Assembly (NCBI RefSeq): GCF_000166275.1
Contig: NZ_CM001023.1
Location: 4,508,501 to 4,572,500 of the forward strand
Direction of reading: 5' to 3'
From: Algoriphagus machipongonensis
GTDB lineage: Bacteria > Bacteroidota > Bacteroidia > Cytophagales > Cyclobacteriaceae
DNA length: 64,000 nt
Position numbers and translations under genes: made by a program. Shown one piece after another: positions 1-10,318 of the stretch (within the stretch, counting starts at the first letter, position 1; each line of letters starts with the position of its first letter). The notes beneath the pieces are model-generated. The model ran no database searches, was not told the DNA's origin, and worked only from the letters and a program-made list of their open reading frames with translations.

Positions 1-600
1 ATCCAGGTGGTCCGCGTCTGTACTTGTAATGATCGCTTCATTTGGATGTAGCCTCAGGAAGGATCTATCAAATTCATCCGCTTCCACCACGACGACGCTT
101 TTTTCTTTGGACTTCTTGTCTCCCAGAATCAAATTGCTCTGGTAGTTTTGCGTAATTCCGCCCAAGAAAGCTGCTACTGGCTTACCACCATCTTTCAGCA
201 GATGTGCGATTAAGGAAGAAGTGGTCGTTTTTCCATGGGTTCCCGCCACTGCAATGGTGTAGAAATTACGGGTCACCATTCCCAATACTTCAGATCTCTT
301 TTTCAGAGAATATCCCTTGCTGGTGAAGTAATTGAGCTGAATACTTTCCTTCGGTAGTGCAGGAGTCCAAACGATGAGGCTATTCTTTTGAGCATCTTTC
401 AAGTCAGCTGGAATAGATTCCAGGGTATCCTCAAAAGTCACAGGCATTCCCTCATTGATCAGAGCGTCTGTCAATGCGGAAGGTGTTCGGTCATATCCCG
501 ACACTGCATACCCCTCGTGCTGGAACCAACGAGCCAAGGCACTCATGCCTATGCCGCCAATTCCTAAGAAGTAAACCCTATGTATCCCTTCGAAACTCAT
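1..600 (-). CDS. murC: UDP-N-acetylmuramate--L-alanine ligase MurC (N-terminal part, cut by window edge)
   Basis: Cytoplasmic ATP-dependent ligase that adds L-alanine to UDP-MurNAc, the first amino-acid step of peptidoglycan precursor synthesis. Only the first 200 codons are present; the rest lies beyond the left edge. The N-terminus has the Rossmann signature VYFLGIGGIGMSALA, and the ATP-binding loop GTHGKTTTS is visible near residue 120; the visible part ends with DADHLD, all typical of MurC. Its ATG overlaps the TGA of murG in an ATGA junction, so it is translationally coupled as the last visible gene of the dcw operon. Identification is firm; nothing can be said about the C-terminal half. 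Confidence 0.96.
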   Translation of the reverse strand, partial: MSFEGIHRVYFLGIGGIGMSALARWFQHEGYAVSGYDRTPSALTDALINEGMPVTFEDTLESIPADLKDAQKNSLIVWTPALPKESIQLNYFTSKGYSLKKRSEVLGMVTRNFYTIAVAGTHGKTTTSSLIAHLLKDGGKPVAAFLGGITQNYQSNLILGDKKSKEKSVVVVEADEFDRSFLRLHPNEAIITSTDADHLD

Positions 601-1679
601 GCAACCAGTTTTTCTATTTCTTTTCGAATGGCATTTGCCGCATCCGGCTTTGCCAATTGTTTCATATTTATTCCCAATGTCTCTACCGTTTGAGGGTTAG
701 ACATCAGTTCATCAATTTTCATCTTCAACTCCCCTACAGCATCTTTATCCTTCAAAAGCCACGCAGCCTCGTGATTGACATAGGCCATGGCGTTTTTTGT
801 CTGATGATCCTCTGCCACATTGGGCGATGGAATGAAAATCACTGGCTTTCCAACCAAGGAAAGTTCAGACACTGATAAGGCACCTGCCCGAGAGACGATT
901 ACATCAGCCACAGCATAAGCCAAATCCATTTCGCGGATAAACTCTCTCAAATGAATATGGGGTAATCCAGCAGCTTCTGTTTTTTCCAGCATATCCTTGA
1001 AATAATATTTCCCGCACTGCCATAAAACCTGATAACCTTCCTTCTGAAGCTTCTTCATGTCTTTTAAAACTGCCTGGTTTAAGGTCCTTGCTCCCAAGGA
1101 TCCTCCCAAAACCAAAATGGTCTTCTTCCCCTCTTCCAGTTTGAAGTGACTACATCCCTTCTCTCGTTTCCCATCTAAATCCAAAATATCCTTTCGAACA
1201 GGGTTACCTGTATAGGCGATTTTTTCTCCAGGGAAAAAGCGATCCATCTCAGGATAGGCCACACAAATTTTATTGGCCTTTTTAGCCAAAATCTTGTTGG
1301 TAAGACCAGCATAGGAATTTTGCTCCTGAACGAGTGTAGGTATCCCCTTACTTTGTGCGGCATATAAAACCGGACCACTAGCATACCCTCCTACTCCTAC
1401 AACCACATCTGGTCTGAATTCCTTCACAATCTTTCTGGCTTTCAACAAGCTTTGCAGCAACTTGAAAGGGAATTTTAGATTTTCTAAAGTCAACTTTCTC
1501 TGCAATCCTGCCACAGGCAATCCCACAATTTGGTATCCCTCCTCTGGCACTTTTTGCATTTCCATTTTGCCTAAAGCACCGACAAATAGAATTTCGCTGT
1601 CTGGATAAGACTCTTTCCAGGCATTGGCAATGGCGATCGCTGGGTAGATATGTCCCCCAGTTCCTCCTCCACTGATCAT
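597..1679 (-). CDS. murG: UDP-N-acetylglucosamine--N-acetylmuramyl-(pentapeptide) pyrophosphoryl-undecaprenol GlcNAc transferase MurG
   Basis: GT28 glycosyltransferase acting at the cytoplasmic membrane face; it adds GlcNAc to lipid I to make lipid II. The glycine-rich GGGTGGH loop lies at residues 4-10, a second glycine loop GGSLGARTLNQ in the middle, and the sugar-nucleotide site SRAGALSVSELS with the following VAEDHQTKNA in the C-terminal domain. The 360-residue length is normal. The ATG used here leaves only three residues before the GGGTGG loop, and the reading frame stays open upstream with YRI directly before it, as in longer MurG proteins, but no ATG, GTG or TTG is available there. 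It lies 28 bases after ftsW and overlaps murC by 4 bases. Confidence 0.97.
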   Translation of the reverse strand: MISGGGTGGHIYPAIAIANAWKESYPDSEILFVGALGKMEMQKVPEEGYQIVGLPVAGLQRKLTLENLKFPFKLLQSLLKARKIVKEFRPDVVVGVGGYASGPVLYAAQSKGIPTLVQEQNSYAGLTNKILAKKANKICVAYPEMDRFFPGEKIAYTGNPVRKDILDLDGKREKGCSHFKLEEGKKTILVLGGSLGARTLNQAVLKDMKKLQKEGYQVLWQCGKYYFKDMLEKTEAAGLPHIHLREFIREMDLAYAVADVIVSRAGALSVSELSLVGKPVIFIPSPNVAEDHQTKNAMAYVNHEAAWLLKDKDAVGELKMKIDELMSNPQTVETLGINMKQLAKPDAANAIRKEIEKLVA

Positions 1680-1707
1680 GATGCGATATGTTCTCTTGGT
1701 TTCGATA

Positions 1708-2874
1708 TTAGGCTGTTTTTAATCTTGATTTATTGAGCGTAGACACGCTACCAATTTCTTCGTCCTGATGATCACCTCGGCTGACAGACAGAATAATCCC
1801 TAATGAAATTCCTGTAAATACCAGTGAGGTTCCCCCCATACTGAGCAGTGGCAACGGTAAACCTGTAATGGGTCCTAATCCAACTGCCACGGCCATATTG
1901 ACCAATGCTTGAATGACCAGAGCAAAACTCAAACCTGCCGAAAGCAATCCACCAAATGCTTTGTTGGAATTGGCTACGATGCGCATGCCTCGGTAGAGCA
2001 ATGCCAAATACAAAAACAATACTCCTACTCCCCCTACTAATCCGTACTCTTCAATAATGATGGCATAGATAAAATCAGAATAGGGATGAGGAAGGGAATT
2101 TCTTTGTTCACTATTTCCAGGTCCTTTTCCTGTCACTCCCCCAGTAGCAATAGCGATATAGGATTGTTCTGCCTGAAAAGGCACTTCCTCCTTATCCATA
2201 AATGCCTCAATTCTGGAAAAGAATGTTTCTCCTCTTTGTCCTAAAAAGACCGCCGCAGTCAGCCCGAGCATCCCTACCATGACCACCATGGCGAGATATT
2301 TTACTGGAACTCTACCCACAAACATGATCAGTAGGCAGGTCATCAATAACAAAATGGCCGTAGACATATTGGCCAGGGCTATCAACAAACAGATGATCCC
2401 AATGGCTATAATGATAGGAACAAAGGTGTTTTTGAAGTCTTTGATATTATTCTGTTTTCGAGCTAGCATGGCCGCCAAGGCAGCAATCAAGGCTAGTTTT
2501 GCCAAATCGGAAGGCTGGAAAGCTTGGTTGATCACAGGTATAGTCAACCAGCGATTGGCCTCATTGATATTGGAGCCAAACAAATACGTCAACAATAAAA
2601 GTGGTATGGAAAGGTACATAGCCAAGCGAGCGTACAGCGCGTAATTTTTGTATGGAATTTTATGTGCAAACCACATCACTACCAAGGATACAAGCACCAA
2701 AAAAGAGTGACGGAATAAATACACTTCTGTATTTCCCCCAGCATATTTATAGGCCAGCGAACCTGTGGCAGAGTAAACTACCAGAATACTAAATAGCGAC
2801 AGCAAGATTACAATCCCCCAAATAAGAGGATCGCCCTTGAAGTGCTCATCTATCCATGCTTTAAACTGATTCAT
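1708..2874 (-). CDS. ftsW: Septal peptidoglycan polymerase FtsW (SEDS family)
   Basis: Multi-pass membrane glycosyltransferase of the SEDS family that polymerises lipid II at the septum with its partner PBP3/FtsI, encoded four genes upstream. About ten hydrophobic segments are visible. Family signatures include the ANRWLTIP motif with FQPSDLAKLALI following, and the GLPLPLLSMGGTSL stretch near the C-terminus. Position between murD and murG, as in most dcw clusters, supports FtsW rather than RodA. Its ATG overlaps the murD stop in an ATGA junction. The 388-residue length fits the family. Confidence 0.96.
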   Translation of the reverse strand: MNQFKAWIDEHFKGDPLIWGIVILLSLFSILVVYSATGSLAYKYAGGNTEVYLFRHSFLVLVSLVVMWFAHKIPYKNYALYARLAMYLSIPLLLLTYLFGSNINEANRWLTIPVINQAFQPSDLAKLALIAALAAMLARKQNNIKDFKNTFVPIIIAIGIICLLIALANMSTAILLLMTCLLIMFVGRVPVKYLAMVVMVGMLGLTAAVFLGQRGETFFSRIEAFMDKEEVPFQAEQSYIAIATGGVTGKGPGNSEQRNSLPHPYSDFIYAIIIEEYGLVGGVGVLFLYLALLYRGMRIVANSNKAFGGLLSAGLSFALVIQALVNMAVAVGLGPITGLPLPLLSMGGTSLVFTGISLGIILSVSRGDHQDEEIGSVSTLNKSRLKTA

Positions 2875-4223
2875 GCGATGGTTTCTGGTTTTAATTCCTT
2901 TACTGCGGATCTAAACTGATCTCCGCGATCTTCATAATTCTTGAACAAGTCAAAGCTTGCACAGGCAGGTGATAGAAGAACTACATCGCCTGGAACGGCA
3001 AGTAATTGTCCCCAACGCACAGCCTCTTTGATGTCCTGTGTTTCTTTGATTTCACCGACTAAGGGATGAAAAGCCTTCTTCAACTTTTCATTGTCTTTTC
3101 CCAAGCAAATCAGACATTTTACTTTCTCCTCCACAATACTTTTCACTGTCTGATAATCATTTCCTTTATCCACGCCTCCAGCAATCCAAATCAGAGGATT
3201 TTGAAAGGCGTCCAAAGCGTATGCTGTTGCCTCCACATTGGTCCCTTTACTATCATTGATAAACTTCACCCCCTCAATTTCTCTCACTAACTCCATCCTG
3301 TGAGGGGCATTGGTAAAGCTGCCCAACGACTGTTGTATCGTATCCTTTTTGACTCCTACAAGCAAAGCAATCAAGCCTGCGCACAAAGCATTCTGGATAT
3401 TATGCTCCCCTTGAAGTGACATGGCACTCAATGGAATTTGGACAACTTTATCATCCAATTGCCAGTGCAAAAACTCCCCATTTAAGCTGCCACCATTATT
3501 GATATTGGAAGTACTAGAAAACCAATAGGTCTTTGGTTTGACAGAAAGAGTCTTTAACCCTATTTCAGTCAAAGGGTCAGTCTGATTGAAAATCACCTGA
3601 TCTTCATCACTCATATTTTTAAACAGCCCAAATTTTGACTGTATGTAATTATCTACTTTGTATTCATACCGATCCAAGTGATCAGGCGTGATATTGGTCA
3701 ACAATGCCACCGCTGGTTTGAAGCATACAAACCCATCAATCTGAAAACTGCTACACTCTATCACCCACCAATCATGATCTCCTTCTAGTAACTGGGCGGC
3801 CCAGCTTTTCCCGACATTTCCTGCAAGTCCTACATCTAGGCCTGCATTTTTGAGCAAATGGTAGGTTAGCAAGGTGGTAGTCGTCTTTCCGTTGGTTCCG
3901 GTGATGGCAATCACTTTCCCTGAACTGTAGCGGAAAGCAAATTCCAATTCGTCTATGACCGGGATACCATTCTCCAAAGCTTTCTTGACGATGTTTACAG
4001 AATCTGGAATTCCTGGTGATTTGATGATCAAATCTGAATTCAGGATTTCCTCTTGAGAGTGCACTCCCTCTTCAAAGGAGATTTTCTCTTCTTTCAGCTT
4101 AGCTTTTCTTGAGTCAGAAATTTTACCAGCATCGGAAACCCAAACTGCATAGCCTTCCCGTTTTGCGAGCAATGCTGCTCCCAATCCGCTTTCTCCAGAA
4201 CCTAGAATGGCTATACGTTTCAT
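2871..4223 (-). CDS. murD: UDP-N-acetylmuramoylalanine--D-glutamate ligase MurD
   Basis: Cytoplasmic Mur ligase adding D-glutamate to UDP-MurNAc-L-Ala using ATP. The N-terminal nucleotide-binding fold begins MKRIAILGSGESG; the ATP loop GTNGKTT is at residues 109-115; the central domain carries NITPDHLDRY, and the C-terminal domain contains NDSKGTN and the AGGVDKG turn typical of MurD. Length 450 is standard. It sits 7 bases after mraY and overlaps ftsW by 4 bases, consistent with one dcw transcript. Confidence 0.97.
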   Translation of the reverse strand: MKRIAILGSGESGLGAALLAKREGYAVWVSDAGKISDSRKAKLKEEKISFEEGVHSQEEILNSDLIIKSPGIPDSVNIVKKALENGIPVIDELEFAFRYSSGKVIAITGTNGKTTTTLLTYHLLKNAGLDVGLAGNVGKSWAAQLLEGDHDWWVIECSSFQIDGFVCFKPAVALLTNITPDHLDRYEYKVDNYIQSKFGLFKNMSDEDQVIFNQTDPLTEIGLKTLSVKPKTYWFSSTSNINNGGSLNGEFLHWQLDDKVVQIPLSAMSLQGEHNIQNALCAGLIALLVGVKKDTIQQSLGSFTNAPHRMELVREIEGVKFINDSKGTNVEATAYALDAFQNPLIWIAGGVDKGNDYQTVKSIVEEKVKCLICLGKDNEKLKKAFHPLVGEIKETQDIKEAVRWGQLLAVPGDVVLLSPACASFDLFKNYEDRGDQFRSAVKELKPETIA

Positions 4224-4230
4224 TTTCTTA

Positions 4231-5442
4231 CTATCTCAATTTCAATGTTGCCAAGGTCATTACTGCCAGCAGTATCCCGACAATCCAAAAGCGAGTGACA
4301 ATTTTCGCTTCCGGTATATTTTTTTTCTGATAATGGTGGTGAAGTGGAGACATCAAGAAAATCCGTCTTCCTTCCCCATATTTTCTTTTCGTGTATTTGA
4401 AGTATCCTACTTGGAGTACCACACTTGCATTTTCAACTACAAAAATCCCACACATCAATGGGATCAAAAGCTCCTTTCTAAGGGCCAAAGCCAAAACGGC
4501 AATTACCCCACCGAGCATCAAACTTCCTGTGTCCCCCATAAATACTTGAGCCGGGTAGGCATTGTACCATAAAAACCCTATGCAAGCACCAATAAAGGCA
4601 GCAGCAAAAATCACCAGCTCACCAGAGTTGGGGATGTACATGATGTTGAGGTATTGGGAGAAAATCGCATTACCACTGATATAGGCAAAAATCGCAATGG
4701 TTAAACCAATGATGGCGGAGGTTCCTGCTGCCAGTCCATCAATCCCATCAGTAATATTCGCACCGTTGGAAACCGCCGTAATAATGAAAATCACTACGAA
4801 AATGTAGAGTACCGGCGTCATGGCTTCTCCTAAGAAACCCAGAAGCGATTCATAATTCAGCTCATTGTTTTTAACAAATGGAATGGTCGTTTTCGCCACT
4901 TTCACATCCTTAAATGCAGGCGTTTCTACTACGCCCTCTTCAATAGAGACCGGATTCTGAAATTCACGAATTACCACATCTTCATTGAAGTAAAGGGTTG
5001 CTCCAACGATGATTCCTATTCCTATTTGGCCTACAATCTTAAAACGTCCAGCTAAGCCTTCTTTATTTTTTCTAAAAACCTTAATGTAATCATCCAAAAA
5101 CCCGATTCCACCTAACCAAACAGTAGTAATCAAAAGAAGGATGATGTAGATATTATTAAGGTCCCCAAAGAGTAAGGTTGGAATCAAAATAGCCGCAATC
5201 ATCATCAATCCTCCCATCGTAGGAGTACCTTTTTTCTGCTTCTGTCCTTCCAATCCTAGATCTCTAACAGTCTCTCCGATCTGCTTTCTTCTGATCCAGT
5301 TGATGATTTTATGCCCAAAGGTGATCGTAATGATCAAAGAAAAGAGCGCAGCCATCCCTGCCCGGAAAGAAATGAATCGAAACACTCCTGTTCCAGGGAT
5401 ATCCAAGACCTTATCTAAATATTCAAAAATTGGATACAACAT
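4231..5442 (-). CDS. mraY: Phospho-N-acetylmuramoyl-pentapeptide-transferase MraY
   Basis: Integral membrane enzyme transferring phospho-MurNAc-pentapeptide to undecaprenyl phosphate to form lipid I. Hallmarks are the aspartate pair FLDDYIK (D117, D118), the [12 protein letters not shown] motif near residues 229-240 and the HHHYQKK cluster towards the C-terminus. At 403 residues it is longer than the roughly 360 of E. coli MraY; the surplus is a hydrophilic insert at about residues 155-205 between membrane segments, which I believe is common in Bacteroidota. It is separated from murE by 2 bases and from murD by 7. Confidence 0.97.
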   Translation of the reverse strand: MLYPIFEYLDKVLDIPGTGVFRFISFRAGMAALFSLIITITFGHKIINWIRRKQIGETVRDLGLEGQKQKKGTPTMGGLMMIAAILIPTLLFGDLNNIYIILLLITTVWLGGIGFLDDYIKVFRKNKEGLAGRFKIVGQIGIGIIVGATLYFNEDVVIREFQNPVSIEEGVVETPAFKDVKVAKTTIPFVKNNELNYESLLGFLGEAMTPVLYIFVVIFIITAVSNGANITDGIDGLAAGTSAIIGLTIAIFAYISGNAIFSQYLNIMYIPNSGELVIFAAAFIGACIGFLWYNAYPAQVFMGDTGSLMLGGVIAVLALALRKELLIPLMCGIFVVENASVVLQVGYFKYTKRKYGEGRRIFLMSPLHHHYQKKNIPEAKIVTRFWIVGILLAVMTLATLKLR

Positions 5443-5444
5443 GC

Positions 5445-6908
5445 TTAGCTCTGGGTCAATTGCGTTAAATACTCTGTTACTATTTCAGCATCATCAAAAT
5501 GATGCTTTACTCCCTTTATTTCCTGATAGTCCTCATGCCCTTTTCCGGCTATGAGAATGATATCTCCTTTATTAGAAAGCATACAAGCGGTTTTGATTGC
5601 TTCCTTTCTATCTTCTATTGTCAATGATTTTCTTATTTCAGATACACCAATCCCTGTTTGCATATCCTTCAAAATATCCATTGGGTCTTCAAACCGAGGG
5701 TTATCAGAAGTCAAAATCACCTTATCACTTTCCTGAACAGCAATTTTTGCCATGATAGGACGCTTGGTTTTATCTCTATTTCCGCCACATCCGACTATGG
5801 TTATCAATTGCTCTACCCCTGTTCTTACTCCATTGATGGTTTTCAAAACATTATCCAAGGCATCTGGAGTATGGGCATAATCCACTATCGCAGTAACTCC
5901 ACCGATGGAGATCCTATCAAATCTCCCTCTCGCTCCTTTAATACCTGAAAGCTCTCGAAGCACTTCCTCCTCTTCCTCACCTAAGAGTACAGCAGTACCC
6001 AACACTCCTAATAAATTATAAGCATTGAATGCCCCGATCATCATAAACCAGATCAAGGTTCCATTGATATCCAGCTCCAGGCCTTCCAGCGTATTTGAAA
6101 TGATTTTTGCCTTAAATTCTGCTGGAGTTTTCAAGCCAAAAGTCTGATGGCTACCCTTACAATTTTGAAGCATGACCATGCCTCTTTTATCGTCGCCATT
6201 GACCAATGCAAAAGCAGCTTTTGGCAACTCATCAAATAGCTTTTTCTTGGCTTTGATGTATTCATCAAAAGTCAAGTGATAATCCAAATGATCATGGGAA
6301 ATATTGGTAAAAACTGCTCCCGCCAATTTCAATCCAGCGATCCTTTCCTGGACAATGGCATGGGAACTAGCCTCCATGAAACAATGGGTACATCCAGCTT
6401 CCAACATCTGCTTTAATAAAGCCTGAATGCTGACTGAATCCGGAGTGGTATGAGTGGCAGGAATAACCTCCTCGTTGATTTTATTCTCCACTGTAGAAAG
6501 CAGGCCAGTACTATAGCCCATTCTCATAAATAATTGATGCAATAGTGTCACCGTGGTAGTTTTACCATTGGTTCCGGTTACGGCAACTACTTTCAGTTTC
6601 TCTGAAGGGTTATCAAAATAATTTCCCGCCATAATCCCCATGGCTTTGGCAGAATTAACCACTTGTACATAGGTGATCCCTTTTTGCAATTCAGAAGGTA
6701 GCTTTTCAAAAATCACTGCTTTCGCACCCAGTGCTAATGCCTTATCAATAAAATCATGCCCATCCACCTGTGTGCCAGGTACAGCAACGAAGACCGAACC
6801 TTCTTTCACTTTTCGGCTATCAAAGACGATATCCTGAATCTGCACCTCCATATCACCAGTGGTACTGACCAAGGAAACTTTATATAATATGTCTTTTAAT
6901 ACTTTCAT
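5445..6908 (-). CDS. murE: UDP-N-acetylmuramoyl-L-alanyl-D-glutamate--2,6-diaminopimelate ligase MurE
   Basis: Cytoplasmic Mur ligase that adds the third stem-peptide residue. The ATP loop GTNGKTTT is at residues 112-119 and the substrate region ATHTTPDS follows. D402-N-P-R405 is the DNPR motif that marks meso-diaminopimelate specificity in characterised MurE enzymes, so the wall is predicted to be the meso-DAP type. Length 487 is normal. Its ATG abuts the ftsI stop directly with no spacer, and mraY follows after 2 bases. Confidence 0.97.
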   Translation of the reverse strand: MKVLKDILYKVSLVSTTGDMEVQIQDIVFDSRKVKEGSVFVAVPGTQVDGHDFIDKALALGAKAVIFEKLPSELQKGITYVQVVNSAKAMGIMAGNYFDNPSEKLKVVAVTGTNGKTTTVTLLHQLFMRMGYSTGLLSTVENKINEEVIPATHTTPDSVSIQALLKQMLEAGCTHCFMEASSHAIVQERIAGLKLAGAVFTNISHDHLDYHLTFDEYIKAKKKLFDELPKAAFALVNGDDKRGMVMLQNCKGSHQTFGLKTPAEFKAKIISNTLEGLELDINGTLIWFMMIGAFNAYNLLGVLGTAVLLGEEEEEVLRELSGIKGARGRFDRISIGGVTAIVDYAHTPDALDNVLKTINGVRTGVEQLITIVGCGGNRDKTKRPIMAKIAVQESDKVILTSDNPRFEDPMDILKDMQTGIGVSEIRKSLTIEDRKEAIKTACMLSNKGDIILIAGKGHEDYQEIKGVKHHFDDAEIVTEYLTQLTQS

Positions 6909-9020
6909 TTAGCCTAAAACAAGATTTATAGTGGCATTTGGGACTAATTTTGAACCGGGATTTATAGACTGTTTTCTCACCACACCTTTACCGGAGTAAT
7001 TCACATTTAACCCCTTATTTTCAAGAATAAAGAGCGCATCTCTCAAGGGTAATCCTGAAACATCTGGTACCGATGGAGCATCCATGTCATTATTTTCCCA
7101 TTGCACTGGCTCAGCATTTGAAACCGTTCTTACCCACTGTTCAGCATTCGCTGGATTCGCTTTCACTCCCAGCTCTTCAAATATTTCATTTAGCTCTTCT
7201 CCTCTACCCGCTCTCGTGAAGGGGTATTTAGGATTGACGTTGTCTTCAGCGATAAATATTTCCTTTTGATTATGAGGATTTAACTCTAAGTCCAAAGCGT
7301 ATATTCTATCTGCGATTTCTTTGAAAACTGGGGCAGAGACATCCCCCCCATAGGCAGCAAAACCTTTTGGATTATCGATTACCACGATCATGGAATACTT
7401 TGGTCGATCTGCAGGGAAATAGCCTGCGAAACTCGTGTAATACTTACGAGTATATTTTCCATCCACCAATTTCTGTGCGGTTCCTGTCTTACCCGCTATC
7501 TTATAATCTGCATCGACAATATTTCTTGCTGTTCCTCGATCTACAACTCCTTCTAAAAGTTCCTGCAACTGCTTAATCGTTTTATCAGAAGCTATTTGCT
7601 GACGGATTACCTCGGTTTCATATAGTTTCTCGATGGTATTTCCACGAACTATGGATTTTACAATCATAGGTTTTACCATAGTACCACCATTTGCCACCGC
7701 ATTATATAAAGAGAGGGTATGTATTGGATTAAGCTTAATTTCATAGCCAATGGAAATCCAAGGCAAGGATGTCCCATACCAGTTTTTATCTCCGGGAGTC
7801 TTGAAATAGGGCTTACCTTCTCCTATCAACTGAAATCCTAATGGCTCTTTTAAACCCACTTTATCCAGATAGGCCATAAATTTGGAAGGACTGGAACCAA
7901 AGTATTCATCCACCAATTTGGAAATTCCCACATTGGAAGACTTTTCGAAAGCTTCTCGAACGGTCAATGTTCCATAGCCTCCATTTTTGGCATCTCTCAT
8001 GGTGCGATCGTAAAATCTATGAGCTCCATTTCCTGTCTCTACCTTATCATTCAGGCTTACTTTGTTTTCTTCCAAAAGAGCCAACATAGAAAGTAGCTTG
8101 AAAGTGGATCCTGGCTCTGTATTACCTTGATCACCGATCGCGTAATTGTAGTTCTCTCCGTAACCATTTCCACTTTTATTTCTTTGCAGGTTGGCGATGG
8201 CCTTGATCTCTCCGGTTTTCACTTCCATGACGATCACGGATCCAAACTCAGCTTCACGATCTTCCAATTGTCTAAGGAGTGCAGTTTCGGCTACATCCTG
8301 AATATTGACATCTAGAGTAGTTACCACATCAAAACCATTTTCAGGCTTTACATCTTCCGCATCAAAAACAGGTTTCCAGCTACCTCCAGCAAGTCTTTGA
8401 AATAAGGCTTTACCATCAGTACCTCTTAAAAATTCATTGAAGGAATATTCGATCCCTGCGCCATACTCGTCTTCATTTAAGAATCCAACCGTACGACTAG
8501 CTAGGGAATTAAAAGGTCTATATCTTTTCTCAACTTTTTCAAAAAGGACACCACCACCTAATCGGCCACCTCTGAAAATTGGCCATTTGGCCATTTGCTG
8601 CATATCCTGATATCCGATCTGTTTTCTATTTAAAACGATATAGCGTTTGTGATCCTTTCTTGCGTCAGTGATCATTCGCTTATACGCTTTTGCAGACTTG
8701 TCTTTATAAAACCCCGATAGGAAAACAGAGAGAGAGTCAATTTTTGCTTTGAAGCGATCTTCTTTGACAATGGTAGGATCCAGAGCCACTCGATAAAAAG
8801 GTAGACTTGTCGCTAACAAGCTTCCATCTCCGGCATAAATATTCCCACGCGTCGCAGCAACTTCCCTGTACTGAAAGTTGATAGTTTCTGCTTTTTCTCT
8901 CCACTTATCGCCTTTGTCCAATTGCAACTGGGCAACACGATATGGAATCGCGGCTGCAACCAGCGCTACAAGGATGAATACCACCCTCACTCGGAGCAAT
9001 ATGGAGCGTTTTATATTCAC
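6909..9020 (-). CDS. ftsI: Septal transpeptidase FtsI/PBP3 (class B penicillin-binding protein with PASTA domain)
   Basis: Periplasmic DD-transpeptidase anchored by an N-terminal membrane helix (residues 11-27), cross-linking septal peptidoglycan with FtsW. The pedestal domain occupies about residues 50-225. The catalytic motifs are S305-T-F-K308 (SxxK), S361-S-N363 (SxN) and K511-T-G513 (KTG). A single PASTA domain closes the protein (about 645-703, starting PSVPDVSGLPLRDAL); such a tail is common in Bacteroidota and Gram-positive PBPs but absent from E. coli FtsI. The start codon is GTG, forming a GTGA overlap with the ftsL-like stop; no upstream ATG fits, so translation is probably coupled to ftsL. 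Confidence 0.96.
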   Translation of the reverse strand: MNIKRSILLRVRVVFILVALVAAAIPYRVAQLQLDKGDKWREKAETINFQYREVAATRGNIYAGDGSLLATSLPFYRVALDPTIVKEDRFKAKIDSLSVFLSGFYKDKSAKAYKRMITDARKDHKRYIVLNRKQIGYQDMQQMAKWPIFRGGRLGGGVLFEKVEKRYRPFNSLASRTVGFLNEDEYGAGIEYSFNEFLRGTDGKALFQRLAGGSWKPVFDAEDVKPENGFDVVTTLDVNIQDVAETALLRQLEDREAEFGSVIVMEVKTGEIKAIANLQRNKSGNGYGENYNYAIGDQGNTEPGSTFKLLSMLALLEENKVSLNDKVETGNGAHRFYDRTMRDAKNGGYGTLTVREAFEKSSNVGISKLVDEYFGSSPSKFMAYLDKVGLKEPLGFQLIGEGKPYFKTPGDKNWYGTSLPWISIGYEIKLNPIHTLSLYNAVANGGTMVKPMIVKSIVRGNTIEKLYETEVIRQQIASDKTIKQLQELLEGVVDRGTARNIVDADYKIAGKTGTAQKLVDGKYTRKYYTSFAGYFPADRPKYSMIVVIDNPKGFAAYGGDVSAPVFKEIADRIYALDLELNPHNQKEIFIAEDNVNPKYPFTRAGRGEELNEIFEELGVKANPANAEQWVRTVSNAEPVQWENNDMDAPSVPDVSGLPLRDALFILENKGLNVNYSGKGVVRKQSINPGSKLVPNATINLVLG

Positions 9021-9406
9021 TTCTCTATTTCGATCTTTATCGGCGGTTCATTTAATTCCTCTATTTCCTGTGCAGCCACTTTTTTAGCCACTTCAGACTG
9101 CATGCTACTCAACATGTATTCTGCTTCCAGCGTAGTCACATCTGCCCGAAGGTCTTCTACTTCCTGCTGTGCTTTTTCTATTTTCCTGACCATGTTTTCA
9201 GCACGGTGATTACTCCATATATAGACTAGTGCCAATAAGACCACAAAGCCTATTGGCGGAACCAACTGCACAGGTACTCCCTCACCCAAAAGTCCGGTCA
9301 CGTTCAATTTTTCCTCAATCCAAGTGAAAATGGTTTTTCGAGGACCACTCGCTTTTTTCTGAGTATTCGACTTCTTCAGCTTCTTTTTAAACGTATTTTG
9401 ACTCAT
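9017..9406 (-). CDS. ftsL: FtsL-like cell division protein
   Basis: Small bitopic division protein expected to form the FtsL component of the FtsQLB/FtsWI complex. It has a very basic cytoplasmic head (residues 1-30, lysine-rich), one membrane helix at about 48-66 (VPPIGFVVLLALVYIWS) and a periplasmic coiled-coil-like stretch at about 70-105 (MVRKIEKAQQEVEDLRAD). The sequence itself is weakly conserved in this family; the call rests on topology, size (129 residues) and position between rsmH and ftsI, exactly where ftsL sits in other dcw clusters. It overlaps both neighbours by 4 bases. Confidence 0.85.
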   Translation of the reverse strand: MSQNTFKKKLKKSNTQKKASGPRKTIFTWIEEKLNVTGLLGEGVPVQLVPPIGFVVLLALVYIWSNHRAENMVRKIEKAQQEVEDLRADVTTLEAEYMLSSMQSEVAKKVAAQEIEELNEPPIKIEIEK

Positions 9407-10314
9407 TTTCCTGTCTTTTTAGCTACTCTTAGCTTCGCACTTCTAGCCCTTGGATTTCTTGCCACCTCTTCTTCATCAGCGATGACCGCCTTTCTTGTCA
9501 CTGGCTCCAATGGGCGAATCATATTTCCATAAAAGTCCTTTTCTACTTCTCCCTGAAACTTTCCTTTTTGGATCAAATTCTTCACAAGCCGGTCTTCCAA
9601 GCTGTGGTAACTCATCACCACAAGTCTTCCCTCAGGCTTCAATAGATCAACCGAGTCGAGCAACATCTCCTCCAAAGCACCCATTTCATCATTCACTTCT
9701 ATCCTGAGCGCCTGAAAAACCTGAGCGTAATATTTAAAGTCTTTTCCCCTTGGGGCATATTTTTTTAGGAAAGCCGTAAATCCTTCCGTGGTCTCAAATG
9801 GTTGAGCAGCTCGCTCAGAAACAACCGCTTGGGCCAATGTCTTGGCATTTCTTATTTCTCCATAAATCCCAAAAACCTTATGTAGCTGATGTGCCTCATA
9901 GGTATTCAAAACTTCTTTTGCAGATAATTCGGCAGATTGATTCATCCTCATATCCAAGTCTCCACTAAAGCGGGTAGAAAATCCACGGCTTGGTTCATCA
10001 ATTTGATGAGATGAAATCCCCAAGTCAGCTAAGATCCCGTCCACTTTTTTCACCCCATGTAATCTGAGGTACCTTTTCAGATCTCTGAAATTGGCCTGGA
10101 CAAAAGTGAAGTTTTCGCTTTCTGGGATATTGGCAATGGCATCCTCATCTTGATCAAAACCATATAGGTGCCCTTTATCCAAATGTTTTAGGATTTCCCT
10201 TGAATGTCCACCACCACCAAAAGTGACATCGACATAGATTCCGTTAGGATCTATAGCCAAGCCTTCAGTGCATTGGGGTAGCATGACTGGGATATGGTAA
10301 ACAGACTCTGTCAT
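9403..10314 (-). CDS. rsmH: 16S rRNA (cytosine(1402)-N(4))-methyltransferase RsmH (MraW)
   Basis: SAM-dependent enzyme methylating N4 of C1402 in the decoding centre of 16S rRNA. The N-terminus HIPVMLPQCTEGL is characteristic, followed by the SAM-binding DVTFGGGGHSREIL; ADLGISSHQID and GFSTRFSGDLDMRM are further RsmH signatures, and VMSYHSLEDRLVK is in the C-terminal third. Length 303 is typical. It starts 4 bases after mraZ and overlaps ftsL by 4 bases. Confidence 0.98.
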   Translation of the reverse strand: MTESVYHIPVMLPQCTEGLAIDPNGIYVDVTFGGGGHSREILKHLDKGHLYGFDQDEDAIANIPESENFTFVQANFRDLKRYLRLHGVKKVDGILADLGISSHQIDEPSRGFSTRFSGDLDMRMNQSAELSAKEVLNTYEAHQLHKVFGIYGEIRNAKTLAQAVVSERAAQPFETTEGFTAFLKKYAPRGKDFKYYAQVFQALRIEVNDEMGALEEMLLDSVDLLKPEGRLVVMSYHSLEDRLVKNLIQKGKFQGEVEKDFYGNMIRPLEPVTRKAVIADEEEVARNPRARSAKLRVAKKTGK

Positions 10315-10318
10315 GGCT

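Noticed and set aside
4207..4572. Plus-strand open frame opposite mraY
   Set aside because: Shadow of the mraY coding sequence; no start context or recognisable product.
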